Shown here: one piece after another, positions 23,369 through 31,380 of the stretch
Numbering within the stretch: position 1 is the first letter of the stretch
Layout: each line of letters starts with the position of its first letter
Assembly: GCA_963795435.1 (NCBI GenBank)
Contig: CAWCHV010000009.1
Coordinates: 1,116,001 to 1,180,000 of the forward strand
Reading direction: 5' to 3'
From: JAFKFI01 sp963795435
Lineage (GTDB): Bacteria > Pseudomonadota > Alphaproteobacteria > Acetobacterales > Acetobacteraceae
DNA length: 64,000 bases
Position numbers and translations under genes: made by a program
The notes under the pieces: model-generated
The model's database searches: none
What the model was told of the DNA's origin: nothing
What the model saw: only the letters and a program-made list of their open reading frames with translations

Positions 23369-24520
23369 TCAGAGCGCGGCTCGCAGGAGCGCGTCGATCC
23401 GCGCGGCCGCCGCGGCCCAGGTGGCGTTGGCGCGGACCGTCGCGCGCGCCACTTCGCCATGCGCGCGCCGCGCTGCCGAGTCAGCGAGCAGCGCGACGAC
23501 CGACGCCGCCATGCCCTCCGCCGTGGCGTGGACCAGCGCGCGATGCCCCTGGGGCAGCTGGAGGCCATTGGTGGCCAGTGGCGTCAGCACCACCGGGCGT
23601 CCGCACGCCCACGCTTCCAGCACCTTGTTCTTGATCCCGACCCCCGAGAGCATCGGCGCGATCGACACCCAGGATCGTCCCAGCACATCCGTCATGTCGG
23701 CGACGTTGGCGCGCACCTCGATGCCCGGCTGGGCCGCCAGCTCCGACACCGCCGGGACAGGATCGCGGCCGGCGATGACAAATTTGGCGTCGGGCACGGC
23801 GGCGCGGATCCTTGGCCAGATCGCCCGGGCGGCGTGAAGGGCGGCATGGACGTTGGGCGCATAGTTCAGGGTCCCGACGAAGCTCAGGGTCGGCGTCGGG
23901 TCCTCCGCTGGAATGTCCGCCGGGATGTCGACGCCGTTCGGCACGACATGAACGCGAGCGCGCGGCCCGACCGGGCGCAGCCAGCGCGCATCCTGCTCGC
24001 CGACGCAGACGGCGGCGTGGAAGCTGCGCAAGGTGCGGGCCGCGTAGACCGTCGCGACCGCCGCCTCGCGCAACCGATAGGCGCGGCGGCGCAGGCTAAT
24101 GGTGTCCATCGCGCTCCGACAGAATTCGAGCGTGTTGCAGTCGATCATGTCCATCACCGCCGGCGGCAGATCCCGCCGCCCGAACCACAGGGCCTCCGCA
24201 CCCGGCCAGACCAGCGCGCGGTCGGGGCGATGACGGGCGATCGCGCCGTCGAATGCCGCGCGCAGCGCGGTCTGCTCGAAGCGCCACGGATAGGTGAGAC
24301 CGCGTCCCTCGATCCGGACCGGGATGTGCTCGGCGACGACCGCCGGGATCAAGTCGTCGAGCGGCGTCTGCTCCGGCGCGATCAGCGTGATCGTCCAGCT
24401 CCGGGCGAGCTGCCGCAGGAGGTGGAACACCCGCAGCGAGTAGCCGTCGCGAACCGGCCAGGGCGGCAGCGTGCAGATCCCGAGCAGGCTCGGCCGGCGG
24501 TGCGCGGCGGGGCTGTTCAT
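23369..24520 (-). CDS. Glycosyltransferase (GT4-like, sugar transferase)
   Basis: A 383-residue GT-B glycosyltransferase of the WsaF/exosortase-associated type. After ATG 24520: LLGICTLPPWPVRDGYSLRVFHLLRQLA. The C-terminal domain has TLSFVGTLNYAPNVHAALHAARAIWPRIRAAVPDAKFVIAGRDP (in parts) and the donor-binding SGVGIKNKVLEAWACGRPVV. It is inserted between flagellar genes on the same strand as flgH, which suggests a possible role in flagellin or surface-polysaccharide glycosylation; nothing in the sequence proves this. Confidence 0.8.
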   Translation of the reverse strand: MNSPAAHRRPSLLGICTLPPWPVRDGYSLRVFHLLRQLARSWTITLIAPEQTPLDDLIPAVVAEHIPVRIEGRGLTYPWRFEQTALRAAFDGAIARHRPDRALVWPGAEALWFGRRDLPPAVMDMIDCNTLEFCRSAMDTISLRRRAYRLREAAVATVYAARTLRSFHAAVCVGEQDARWLRPVGPRARVHVVPNGVDIPADIPAEDPTPTLSFVGTLNYAPNVHAALHAARAIWPRIRAAVPDAKFVIAGRDPVPAVSELAAQPGIEVRANVADMTDVLGRSWVSIAPMLSGVGIKNKVLEAWACGRPVVLTPLATNGLQLPQGHRALVHATAEGMAASVVALLADSAARRAHGEVARATVRANATWAAAAARIDALLRAAL

Positions 24521-24552
24521 CGCGCGATGGTATCCGCGGACGCGCGGCGATC

Positions 24553-25287
24553 CTAGAACGGCAGCAGGATGTCGCCGACCTGGGTGCCCCAGCGCGGGGT
24601 CTGCACGGCGGTGAGCTGGCCCCGGCCGCCATAGGCGATGCGGGCCTCGGCCAGCCGATCGTGGCGCACGGTGTTGTCGCTGGCGATGTCCTGCGGGCGG
24701 ATCACGCCGCTCACCTGCAATTCGCGCAGCTCGCTGTTCACCCGCACCTCCTGCCGCGCGGCGACGACGAGGTTGCCGTTGGGCAGCACCTGGGTGATCT
24801 CGCCGGCGACCCGCAGCGTCACCGTCTCGTTGCGCTTGATCGTGCCGGTGCCGTCGGCGCTGCCCGTGCTGTTGACGGACAGCAGCTTGCTCGGATCGAC
24901 GCCCTTGGGCAGATAGTTCGACAATCCGAACAGCGCCGGGATCCCGGTCGTCTGGTCCATGTTGCGGTTCGCCGCCGAGGCATTCTTCCAGTCGGCGGTG
25001 TCGGAGATGTTGACCAGCACGGTGACGATGTCGCCCACCTGAGCGGCGCGCTGGTCCTTGAAGAAGGCGCGGGAGCCGGCGCGCCACAGGCTGTTCGCCT
25101 CGACCGGCGCCGGCCTCGGGGTGGGCATCGGCATGGTCACGGGGCGCCACGCGGGATCCCGGGTCGGGTCGGTGATCGACGACATCTCGGGCGGGCGGCC
25201 CACTTCGGACAGCCGGCTGAGCGCGCCGCATCCGCCCAGCAGGATCGGCGCCAGCAGCGGCACGAGCACGCGGACGCGGCGGCTCAT
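24553..25287 (-). CDS. flgH: Flagellar basal-body L-ring protein FlgH
   Basis: A 244-residue outer-membrane lipoprotein (lipobox LLGGC, Cys about residue 20) that forms the L-ring. Motifs: NSLWRAGSRAFFKDQRAAQVGDIVTVLVNISDTA, GTGTIKRNETVTLRVAGEITQVLPNGNLVVAARQEVRVNSELR (both recognised in parts), VSGVIRPQDIASDNTV and a C-terminal AYGGRGQLTAVQTPRWGTQ. Its ATG overlaps the flgA stop by 4 bp (ATGA), so it is coupled to flgA. Confidence 0.95.
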   Translation of the reverse strand: MSRRVRVLVPLLAPILLGGCGALSRLSEVGRPPEMSSITDPTRDPAWRPVTMPMPTPRPAPVEANSLWRAGSRAFFKDQRAAQVGDIVTVLVNISDTADWKNASAANRNMDQTTGIPALFGLSNYLPKGVDPSKLLSVNSTGSADGTGTIKRNETVTLRVAGEITQVLPNGNLVVAARQEVRVNSELRELQVSGVIRPQDIASDNTVRHDRLAEARIAYGGRGQLTAVQTPRWGTQVGDILLPF

Positions 25288-26258
25288 CGTCCGGCCGCCA
25301 GCCTGGTGCGCCCGGCGCCCTCGGCGGGCGCCGAGATGAGCGGGACGGAATCCGGCCGGACCCTGACCTGACCGGGGCCTGTCACCTCGGCCTCCAGAAC
25401 CGCGCGCGAGACCGGGTTCAGCACCCGCACGCGCTCGCCGATGGCGCCGGGCTCCAGCGCCTGGCCCTGTGCGGCGACCGTCAGACCGGCGCTCTCCAGC
25501 AGCATCTGCACCGCCCCGCCCTTCTCGACGATACTGGGACGAACCAGATCGGCCATCGGCAGCGGCTGGCCGGCGCTGACGGGATGGCGCAGCGCCATTC
25601 CGACGGCCTGCCCGGGTTCCCTCGCCACGTCGTCGCGCGCCAGGGCGGCGCGGATGCGGGCCATGTGGACATCCTCGGCGCGGAGCACCGCGCCGGCGGG
25701 CAGCCTGGTCGTCGCGATGGGCACCTCGATCGTCTCCTGCACTCGTCCCGCGAGCCGCATCGTAACCGGCTGCATGAAATCGCCGGTTAACGACAGCGCG
25801 GCCGAAAATCGTCCCGACGGGGCGTCGTACTGCAACTGCGTGACGACGGCCTGCACGTTGCCCGTCAATGCGACCTGCGGCGGCGCGAAGCCGGGCACCT
25901 CGATGTCGCAGCTTGCGGAGGCTCCCGCCTCGATCAGCGCGGCGCGAACCGGCGCCATCGCCTCGTCGCGCGGCATCGGGCGGCCCGGCCGGTCGAGCAG
26001 GGCACGGTCGGCCGGCGAGGATGGCCGCCAGTCGACGCCGAACTGGCGGGCGATGGCCGCCAATTGGGGGGCCTCGACGACGATGTTGCCGCCGAGCGCC
26101 GGCCCCGGCCCGAGCACCCGCGCCGCGTTCGGCCCGGCATCGTCGAACAGGTCGGACAGCCGAACCGTGGGTCCGCTCAGCGAGGTCATCGGCCGCAGCG
26201 TCGCCGCCTGGCACGGCAGCGAGACCATCGCGGCGAGGCAGAGGAGGATCGGTCGCAT
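25284..26258 (-). CDS. flgA: Flagellar P-ring assembly chaperone FlgA
   Basis: A 324-residue periplasmic protein with signal peptide (MRPILLCLAAMVSLPCQA). The C-terminal SAF-like domain (ATTRLPAGAVLRAEDVHMARIR, GMALRHPVSAGQPLPMADL, VRVLNPVSRAVLEAEVTGPGQVRV) is the FlgA hallmark; it assists FlgI polymerisation. The N-terminal 180 residues are longer than in enterobacterial FlgA but usual in alphaproteobacteria. It is in the order flgF-flgG-flgA-flgH. Confidence 0.92.
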   Translation of the reverse strand: MRPILLCLAAMVSLPCQAATLRPMTSLSGPTVRLSDLFDDAGPNAARVLGPGPALGGNIVVEAPQLAAIARQFGVDWRPSSPADRALLDRPGRPMPRDEAMAPVRAALIEAGASASCDIEVPGFAPPQVALTGNVQAVVTQLQYDAPSGRFSAALSLTGDFMQPVTMRLAGRVQETIEVPIATTRLPAGAVLRAEDVHMARIRAALARDDVAREPGQAVGMALRHPVSAGQPLPMADLVRPSIVEKGGAVQMLLESAGLTVAAQGQALEPGAIGERVRVLNPVSRAVLEAEVTGPGQVRVRPDSVPLISAPAEGAGRTRLAAGR

Positions 26259-26262
26259 GGCG

Positions 26263-27048
26263 TCACCGCAGATTGGTGAGGGTGGAGAGCATCTGGTCGC
26301 TCGTGGTGATCACCCGGCTGTTCATCTCGTAGGCGCGCTGGGCGGTGATCAGGTTGGTGATCTCGCTCACCACGTTGACGTTCGAGGTCTCGATGAAGCC
26401 CTGCATCACGGCGCCGAACCCGGGCGACGCCGGGGTCCCGGTCGCTGGATTGCCGGACGCGGCACTCTGCAGGAGCAGGTTGTCGCCCTGGGCCTCGAGC
26501 CCGGCCTCGTTGGGGAACACCGCGAGCTGGATGGTGCCCACCGTCTGCGGCGCGGTCTGGCCGTCCAGCGAGACCTGCACCTGGCCGGTGTTGTTGATCG
26601 TCACCGACTTGGCGTTGCTCGGGACGGTGATGCTCGGCTGGACCGCGTAGCCGTCCGCCGTCACGATGGTGCCGTCGGGCGACAAGCCGAACGTGCCGTC
26701 GCGGGTGTAGGCGGTGTCGCCGCTCGGCAGCGTGACCTGGAAGTAGCCGTTGCCCTTAATGGCGAGGTCCAGGCTGTTGCTGGTCTGCTGCAGATTTCCC
26801 TGCTCGGAGATCCGGTAGACCGCCGCGGTGCGCACGCCGAGCCCGACCTGGGCGCCGGCCGGCACGATCGTTCCCGAATCGCTGCTGTTGGAGCCGACGC
26901 GGCGCAGGTTCTCGTAGATCAGGTCCTGGAACTCGGCCCGCTGGCGCTTGAACCCCGTGGTGGTCATGTTGGCGATGTTGTTGGAGATGACCTCCACATT
27001 GGTCTGCTGCGCCTGCATCCCGGTGCCGGCGATATCGAGCGAACGCAT
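26263..27048 (-). CDS. flgG: Flagellar basal-body distal rod protein FlgG
   Basis: A 261-residue rod protein. The N-terminus MRSLDIAGTGMQAQQTNVEV with SNNIANMTTTGFKRQRAEFQDL and the C-terminus EITNLITAQRAYEMNSRVITTSDQML (in parts) are the class hallmarks. The length (about 260) and central D1 insertion distinguish it from FlgF. It is 55 bp downstream of flgF. Confidence 0.96.
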   Translation of the reverse strand: MRSLDIAGTGMQAQQTNVEVISNNIANMTTTGFKRQRAEFQDLIYENLRRVGSNSSDSGTIVPAGAQVGLGVRTAAVYRISEQGNLQQTSNSLDLAIKGNGYFQVTLPSGDTAYTRDGTFGLSPDGTIVTADGYAVQPSITVPSNAKSVTINNTGQVQVSLDGQTAPQTVGTIQLAVFPNEAGLEAQGDNLLLQSAASGNPATGTPASPGFGAVMQGFIETSNVNVVSEITNLITAQRAYEMNSRVITTSDQMLSTLTNLR

Positions 27049-27103
27049 TTCTGGTGGTCCTCTGATCGGATTTGGTCGCGAGCGCCGGTTCCGCCGCCCT
27101 CGG

Positions 27104-27844
27104 TCAGGTACGGCGGGTGAGGATCTTGTCGATGGCGCTCTGCTGGCGGTCGGACTCGCCCTGGACGAACTGGCTCACGAACTGGAATTCGCGCAGGCCG
27201 GTCATCATCCGGGTCATCTCGACAATCGGCTGCACGTTGGATTCCTCGACCGCGCCTTGCACGATCTTCGGCGTGGCGACGGGGGTGGTCGGCGTGTCGG
27301 CGCGGGCGAGCCTTCCGCCCTCCGTCTGCAACCGCCGCGGATCGGCGGGCTTGACGATGCCGATCTTGCCGATCTGGCCGTTCTGGCTGCTGATCGTGCC
27401 GTCGCCGGCGATGGTGATCCGGGTGTCGGCCTGGGCGATCTTGAGCGGCTTGCCGTTGGTATCGAGCAGCGCGTTGCCGGCGCCGTCGGCGATGGTGCCG
27501 TCCGGCATCAGGGCGAACTTCCCCGCCCTGGTCAGCCGCGGGCCCTGCGGGGCGCTGACGGTGAAGAAGCCGTCACCCGTGATCGCGACGTCGAGCGGGT
27601 TGCCGGTATGCGAGACGGAGCCCGGCTCCAGCTCGCGATAGGTCGCCCGATCCTGCGTGTAGGCGATGGTCCGCCCGCCGCGCGGCGGCTGCGCGCCCTG
27701 CTGGCGCGCCAGCCAATCGCTGAACAGGACACGCTCGGCCTTGAAGCCGGGCGTGCCGGAATTCGCGATGTTGTCGCCGAGCACATCCATGGCCCGCTGC
27801 TGCGCGACCAGGCGGGAGGTGGCGACGTAGGTGGCGGTCTCCAT
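27104..27844 (-). CDS. flgF: Flagellar basal-body rod protein FlgF
   Basis: A 246-residue proximal rod protein. It starts METATYVATSRLVAQQRAMD with LGDNIANSGTPGFKAERVLF, and ends VEMTRMMTGLREFQFVSQFVQGESDRQQSAIDKIL (shown in parts). It is the first gene of flgF-flgG-flgA-flgH, with a sigma-54 promoter 50 bp upstream. Confidence 0.94.
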   Translation of the reverse strand: METATYVATSRLVAQQRAMDVLGDNIANSGTPGFKAERVLFSDWLARQQGAQPPRGGRTIAYTQDRATYRELEPGSVSHTGNPLDVAITGDGFFTVSAPQGPRLTRAGKFALMPDGTIADGAGNALLDTNGKPLKIAQADTRITIAGDGTISSQNGQIGKIGIVKPADPRRLQTEGGRLARADTPTTPVATPKIVQGAVEESNVQPIVEMTRMMTGLREFQFVSQFVQGESDRQQSAIDKILTRRT

Positions 27845-27893
27845 CGGGCGGCACTCCCATCGTGGCGAGATAGCGTCGTGGCCAAGCCCGGCA

Positions 27894-27908
27894 GCAACGT
27901 CCGTGCCA
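27894..27908 (-). promoter_or_regulatory. Sigma-54 (RpoN) promoter for flgF-flgG-flgA-flgH
   Basis: The minus strand reads TGGCACGGACGTTGC, a perfect match to TGGCACG-N4-TTGC. The start of transcription would be near 27882, about 40 bases before the flgF ATG at 27844. Together with the ftr-like palindrome 55 bp upstream it makes a typical FlbD/RpoN promoter. Confidence 0.85.
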
Positions 27909-27962
27909 GCGCCGATAGCCCCAGGCGGCGCGCGCAAATCGGAGCCAGGGGTCCGCCCGACA

Positions 27963-28002
27963 GGCAGAAGCTGCCGGGCGCGTGACGAAATTGCCGGGGC
28001 AA
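27963..28002. promoter_or_regulatory. ftr-like palindromes between flgF and fliL
   Basis: GGCAGAAGCTGCCGGG (27963-27978) repeats the core of the palindrome at 20371-20389. A second small palindrome, TTGCCGGGGCAA, follows at 27991-28002. Both are within 110 bp upstream of the flgF sigma-54 promoter and of fliL on the other strand, so they may serve both directions. Confidence 0.5.
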
Positions 28003-28091
28003 ACCGGGAGCGGCGTCCTCCGCAACCGTTCGTTAACCGGCCCCTGACAGCTTGCCCGGCAGCGGCATCGGTGCGCGCGACGGGGGGCTGC

Positions 28092-28604
28092 ATGAGTGCG
28101 GTGGCAGCATTGGAGGAGGCGGCGCCCGCCGACGGCGGTGCGACGAAGGGCGGCCGGAAGAAGCTGGTCATTGTGGCACTTCCGGTCCTGCTCGTGCTGG
28201 TCGGCGGCGGTCTGTGGTTCAGCGGCGTACTGCCTCGCGTGCTCGGCCTCACACACGAGCAGCCGCACGGGGCGCGGCAGGAGAACGCGCCGCCGTCGGC
28301 GCCGATCTATGTCGAGGTGCCGGAACTGGTCGCCAATCTCAACGGCAATCCCCGCCGGCCGGCCTACATCAAGGTCAGGCCGCGGCTCGAGGTCGCCAAG
28401 CAGGACGATGTCGCCCGCGTGCAATCGGCCATGCCGCGCCTGCTCGACATGTTCCAGACCTTCCTGCGCGAGACGCGGCCGGAGGAGCTTCGCGGCTCCG
28501 CCGGCATCCATCGCCTGCGCGAGGAGCTGATCGCGCGCGCCGACATCGCCGTCCCGGGGGGCGGCGTGACCGACGTGCTGTTCACGGAGATGCTGATCCA
28601 ATGA
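28092..28604 (+). CDS. fliL: Flagellar basal body-associated protein FliL
   Basis: A 170-residue single-pass inner-membrane protein: a short basic N-terminus (GGRKKL), membrane segment VIVALPVLLVLVGGGLWFSG at about 26-45, and a periplasmic SPFH-like domain (YVEVPELVANLNG, YIKVRPRLEVA, RLREELIARAD). FliL forms rings around stators. It overlaps fliM by 4 bp (ATGA). ATG 28092 follows a G-rich ribosome site. Confidence 0.9.
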   Translation: MSAVAALEEAAPADGGATKGGRKKLVIVALPVLLVLVGGGLWFSGVLPRVLGLTHEQPHGARQENAPPSAPIYVEVPELVANLNGNPRRPAYIKVRPRLEVAKQDDVARVQSAMPRLLDMFQTFLRETRPEELRGSAGIHRLREELIARADIAVPGGGVTDVLFTEMLIQ

Positions 28605-29662
28605 GCGGGTCGTCGCCATCGAACGAACCCTCCGAGGAGGATCCCACGGCCGCCTGGGGGGCGGCGACGGAGAGCGAGGACGAGGGCCAGTCGGCCCGCG
28701 TGCTCAACCAGGCCGAGATCGACAGCCTGCTCGGCTTCGACGACGGGCCGGCGTCCGGCGAAAACCGGACGGGGATGCAGAAGATCATCAGCTCCGGCCT
28801 CATCTCGTACGAACGGCTGCCGATGCTGGAGATCGTGTTCGACCGGCTGGTGCGGATCATGTCGACCAGCCTGCGCAATTTCACCAGCGACAATGTCGAG
28901 GTCAGTATCGACAACATCCTCAGCCTGCGCTTCGGCGACTATCTGAACTCGATCCCGCTTCCCGCCATGCTGGCGGTGTTCAAGGCGGAGGAGTGGGATA
29001 ATTACGGCCTGATGGTGGTCGACAGCTCGATGATCTACTCGATCGTCGACGTGCTGCTGGGCGGTCGGCGCGGCACCGCCGCCATGCGGATCGAGGGACG
29101 CCCCTACACCACGATCGAGCGCACCCTGGTCGAGCGGCTGATCACCGTCGTTCTGGCCGATCTCTCGGCGAGCTTCGATCCGTTGTGCCCGGTCACCTTC
29201 CGTTTCGAGCGGCTGGAGGTCAATCCGCGCTTCGCGACGATCAATCGCCTGTCGAACGCGGCGGTGCTGGCGCGGCTCAGGGTGGACATGGAGGATCGCG
29301 GCGGCCGGATGGAACTGCTGCTGCCCTACGCCACGCTCGAGCCGGTGCGCGAGCTGCTGCTGCAGCAGTTCATGGGCGAGAAATTCGGCCGCGATTCGAT
29401 CTGGGAGACCCATCTCGCCGAGGAGCTGTGGAGCACGGATGTCGATCTCGACGTGGTGCTCGACGAGCAGGTGATGCGGCTGTCGGACGTGATGGAGTTC
29501 AAGCCCGGCACCCGCATCGTCCTGAACGCCGCCCCCAACGCGCCGGTCCAGCTGCGTTGCGGGGCAGTGCCGCTGTTCGAGGGCAAGCTCGGTCGCCGCA
29601 AGAGCCGCATGGCGGTCCGCATCGAGCGGGATTTGCCGCGCAACCAGGTCGTGGAGCGATGA
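28601..29662 (+). CDS. fliM: Flagellar motor switch protein FliM
   Basis: A 353-residue C-ring protein. The CheY-binding N-terminal peptide is visible as NQAEIDSLLGFD at residues 36-47. The CheC-like middle domain has YERLPMLEIVFDRLVRIMSTSLRNFTSDNVEV (in parts) and GGRRGTAA, and the C-terminal FliN-like domain has DVDLDVVLDEQVMRLSDVMEFKPG. Its stop codon lies in the first unit of a 26-bp tandem repeat and overlaps an ATG (ATGA). Confidence 0.96.
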   Translation: MSGSSPSNEPSEEDPTAAWGAATESEDEGQSARVLNQAEIDSLLGFDDGPASGENRTGMQKIISSGLISYERLPMLEIVFDRLVRIMSTSLRNFTSDNVEVSIDNILSLRFGDYLNSIPLPAMLAVFKAEEWDNYGLMVVDSSMIYSIVDVLLGGRRGTAAMRIEGRPYTTIERTLVERLITVVLADLSASFDPLCPVTFRFERLEVNPRFATINRLSNAAVLARLRVDMEDRGGRMELLLPYATLEPVRELLLQQFMGEKFGRDSIWETHLAEELWSTDVDLDVVLDEQVMRLSDVMEFKPGTRIVLNAAPNAPVQLRCGAVPLFEGKLGRRKSRMAVRIERDLPRNQVVER

Positions 29663-29783
29663 GCGACCCACGATTGATCGAGCGATGAGCGACCCACGAT
29701 TGATCGAACGATGAGCGACCCACGATTGATCGAGCGATGAGCGACCCACGATTGATCGAACGACAAGCAATCGGCGATTGACC
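29654..29783 (+). repeat. 26-bp tandem repeat forming a chain of overlapping mini-ORFs
   Basis: Four nearly identical 26-bp units (starts 29654, 29680, 29706, 29732; the only variation is GAGCG/GAACG) plus a degenerate fifth (29758-29783). Each unit contains ATGAGCGACCCACG, and the first TGA is the fliM stop codon. Reading each ATG gives MSDPRLIER followed by TGA that overlaps the next ATG (ATGA at 29659, 29685, 29711, 29737). The last frame continues to MSDPRLIERQAIGD, stop at 29781. The next gene begins about 26 bases later. Confidence 0.9.
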
Positions 29784-29807
29784 GATCGCTAACCCGGAGT
29801 GGCCAAG

Positions 29808-30269
29808 ATGGCCGGAATGGAATGGTTGCTGGAAATAGCATTGGTCGGCCTGCTGGCGGCCACGCTGTTCCATGCTTTGCGGCTCGAACGCGCGCTCGGC
29901 GTGCTGAAGCGCGACCGAGCCGTGCTGGAGGAACTCGTGACAGGATTCAACGCGAGTACGCGGCAGGCGGAGGCCGGGATCGACCGTCTGCGCGATGCCG
30001 CCGAAGGAGCGGGGCGACAGATTGCCCGCCAGATCGAGGCTGCTTCCCTGTTGAAGGACGATCTTGTTTTCCTTACCGAGCGCGGCGAGCGGCTGGCCGA
30101 CCGCATCGACGCGCTCGTACGTTCGGGCCGCCCGCTTGCCGCGGAGCCGGCTCGCCCGGTTGCGGTGGAGCCGGTTCGCTCGCCGAGCGCGGATCCCGAG
30201 CCGGCCGAAGCCCGTGTCCGCAGTCAGGCCGAACGTGACCTGATCAAGGCGCTGAGGCTGGCGCGATGA
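29808..30269 (+). CDS. DUF6468 family flagellar-operon protein
   Basis: A 153-residue protein with a single N-terminal membrane segment (WLLEIALVGLLAATLFHAL) and a coiled coil from about 22 to 100 (LERALGVLKRDRAVLEELV, then RQIARQIEAASLLKDDLVFL). A Pro/Ala-rich linker and a short basic end follow. This type is found between fliM and motE-like genes in Alphaproteobacteria; function unknown. ATG 29808 is preferred over GTG 29799 because CGGAG lies 9 bases upstream. Its end overlaps the next ATG by 4 bp. Confidence 0.75.
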   Translation: MAGMEWLLEIALVGLLAATLFHALRLERALGVLKRDRAVLEELVTGFNASTRQAEAGIDRLRDAAEGAGRQIARQIEAASLLKDDLVFLTERGERLADRIDALVRSGRPLAAEPARPVAVEPVRSPSADPEPAEARVRSQAERDLIKALRLAR

Positions 30270-30955
30270 GCCTCCGCATTGCGCCTCCCCGGCTGTTGCC
30301 CGTCACGATCTTCGCGTTGGCCGGCCTGCTGGCGGTGAAGTCGGTCGACCTCGTGCGCGCGGCGGTGCCGGCAAAGGCGGCAGAGCCGGCGCCGGCCGCG
30401 TCGGTCGCGCCACCCCCGGCGCATCCGAGATCGGCGGCCACGCCGGCGCCAGCGTCGGCGACCGGGCCGGCTTCGGGATCGGCGACCCCGACCGCCCCTG
30501 GCGTGGCGGAGCCGGTTCCGGTCAGCGACAGCGAACGCACGCTGCTGCTCGAGCTGCGCCAGCGCCGCCAGGAATTGGACGCCCGGGAGGCGACGCTCAC
30601 CGCCCGCGAGGCGGTGCTCGCCGCCGCCGAGCGCAAGCTTACGGCGCGGGTCGATGAATTGCAGGCGCTGCAAACCCGCCTGGAGGGGATCGAGAGCGCG
30701 CGCAAATCCCATGAGGAGGCGAACTGGCGCGGCCTGGTGAAGCTCTACGAAAGCATGAAGCCGCGCGACGCGGCGCTGATCTTCAACGAGCTCGACATGC
30801 AGGTGCTGCTGCAGGTGGTCGATCGGATGAAGGAGGCGAAGGCGGCCGCCGTGATGGCCGCGATGCTGCCCGACAAGGCGCGACAGGTGACGACCGAGCT
30901 GGCGCAGATGCGGACCCGTGCCAGTTCCGACTCGAATCCCGGAGCCGGCGGCTGA
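30266..30955 (+). CDS. MotE-like protein (flagellar motor periplasmic chaperone type)
   Basis: A 229-residue protein: N-terminal signal/anchor (LLPVTIFALAGLLAVKSVDLV), a Pro/Ala linker (residues 35-85), a long coiled coil (ERTLLLELRQRRQELDAREATL onward), and a C-terminal MgtE-N-like domain with LYESMKPRDAALIFNELDMQVLLQVVDRMKEAKAA (in parts) and AMLPDKARQVTTELA. MotE chaperones MotC in rhizobia. Here neither MotC nor the stators are in the window. It is coupled to the DUF6468 gene (ATGA). Confidence 0.8.
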   Translation: MSLRIAPPRLLPVTIFALAGLLAVKSVDLVRAAVPAKAAEPAPAASVAPPPAHPRSAATPAPASATGPASGSATPTAPGVAEPVPVSDSERTLLLELRQRRQELDAREATLTAREAVLAAAERKLTARVDELQALQTRLEGIESARKSHEEANWRGLVKLYESMKPRDAALIFNELDMQVLLQVVDRMKEAKAAAVMAAMLPDKARQVTTELAQMRTRASSDSNPGAGG

Positions 30956-30993
30956 CCGGTGCCATGCCTTTCCGAACCCGCGAGGATTGAAGG

Positions 30994-31380
30994 ATGCCGA
31001 TCGACAAGTCGACGAACGTGCTGATCGTGGATGACTACAAGACAATGCTCCGCATCATCCGCAACCTGCTGAAGCAGATCGAGTTTCACAACGTCGAGGA
31101 AGCGACCGACGGCGCCGATGCGCTCGCCAAGCTGCGGACCGGGCATTTCGGCCTGGTCATCAGCGATTGGAACATGGCGCCGATGACCGGTCTGCAGCTG
31201 CTCCAGGAAGTTCGGGCCGACGCCAGGCTCGGCGCCACGCCGTTCATCATGATCACCGCCGAAAGCAAGACGGAGAACGTGATCGCCGCCAAGCAGGCCG
31301 GCGTCTCCAACTACATCGTCAAGCCGTTCAACGCGGAGACATTGCGCGAAAAGGTCGAGCAGGTGTTGGGGAATGCCTGA
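30994..31380 (+). CDS. cheY: CheY-like response regulator
   Basis: A single receiver domain of 128 residues. Acidic pocket Asp13-Asp14 (LIVDDYKTM), phospho-acceptor Asp58 (LVISDWNMAPMTG), Thr in MITAES and Lys in VKPFN. It would switch rotation by binding FliM. ATG 30994 follows GAGGATTGAAGG. Its end overlaps the CheZ-like gene by 8 bp. Confidence 0.93.
   Translation: MPIDKSTNVLIVDDYKTMLRIIRNLLKQIEFHNVEEATDGADALAKLRTGHFGLVISDWNMAPMTGLQLLQEVRADARLGATPFIMITAESKTENVIAAKQAGVSNYIVKPFNAETLREKVEQVLGNA

Noticed and set aside
23369..25231. A 620-codon protein joining the glycosyltransferase to upstream sequence
   Set aside because: The upstream part is a shadow frame of flgH. The family N-terminus starts at ATG 24520.
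29654..29783. 26-bp repeats after fliM as a CRISPR or minisatellite with spacers
   Set aside because: The units are directly adjacent without spacers, and the repeats extend the fliM stop codon; it is a tandem duplication.
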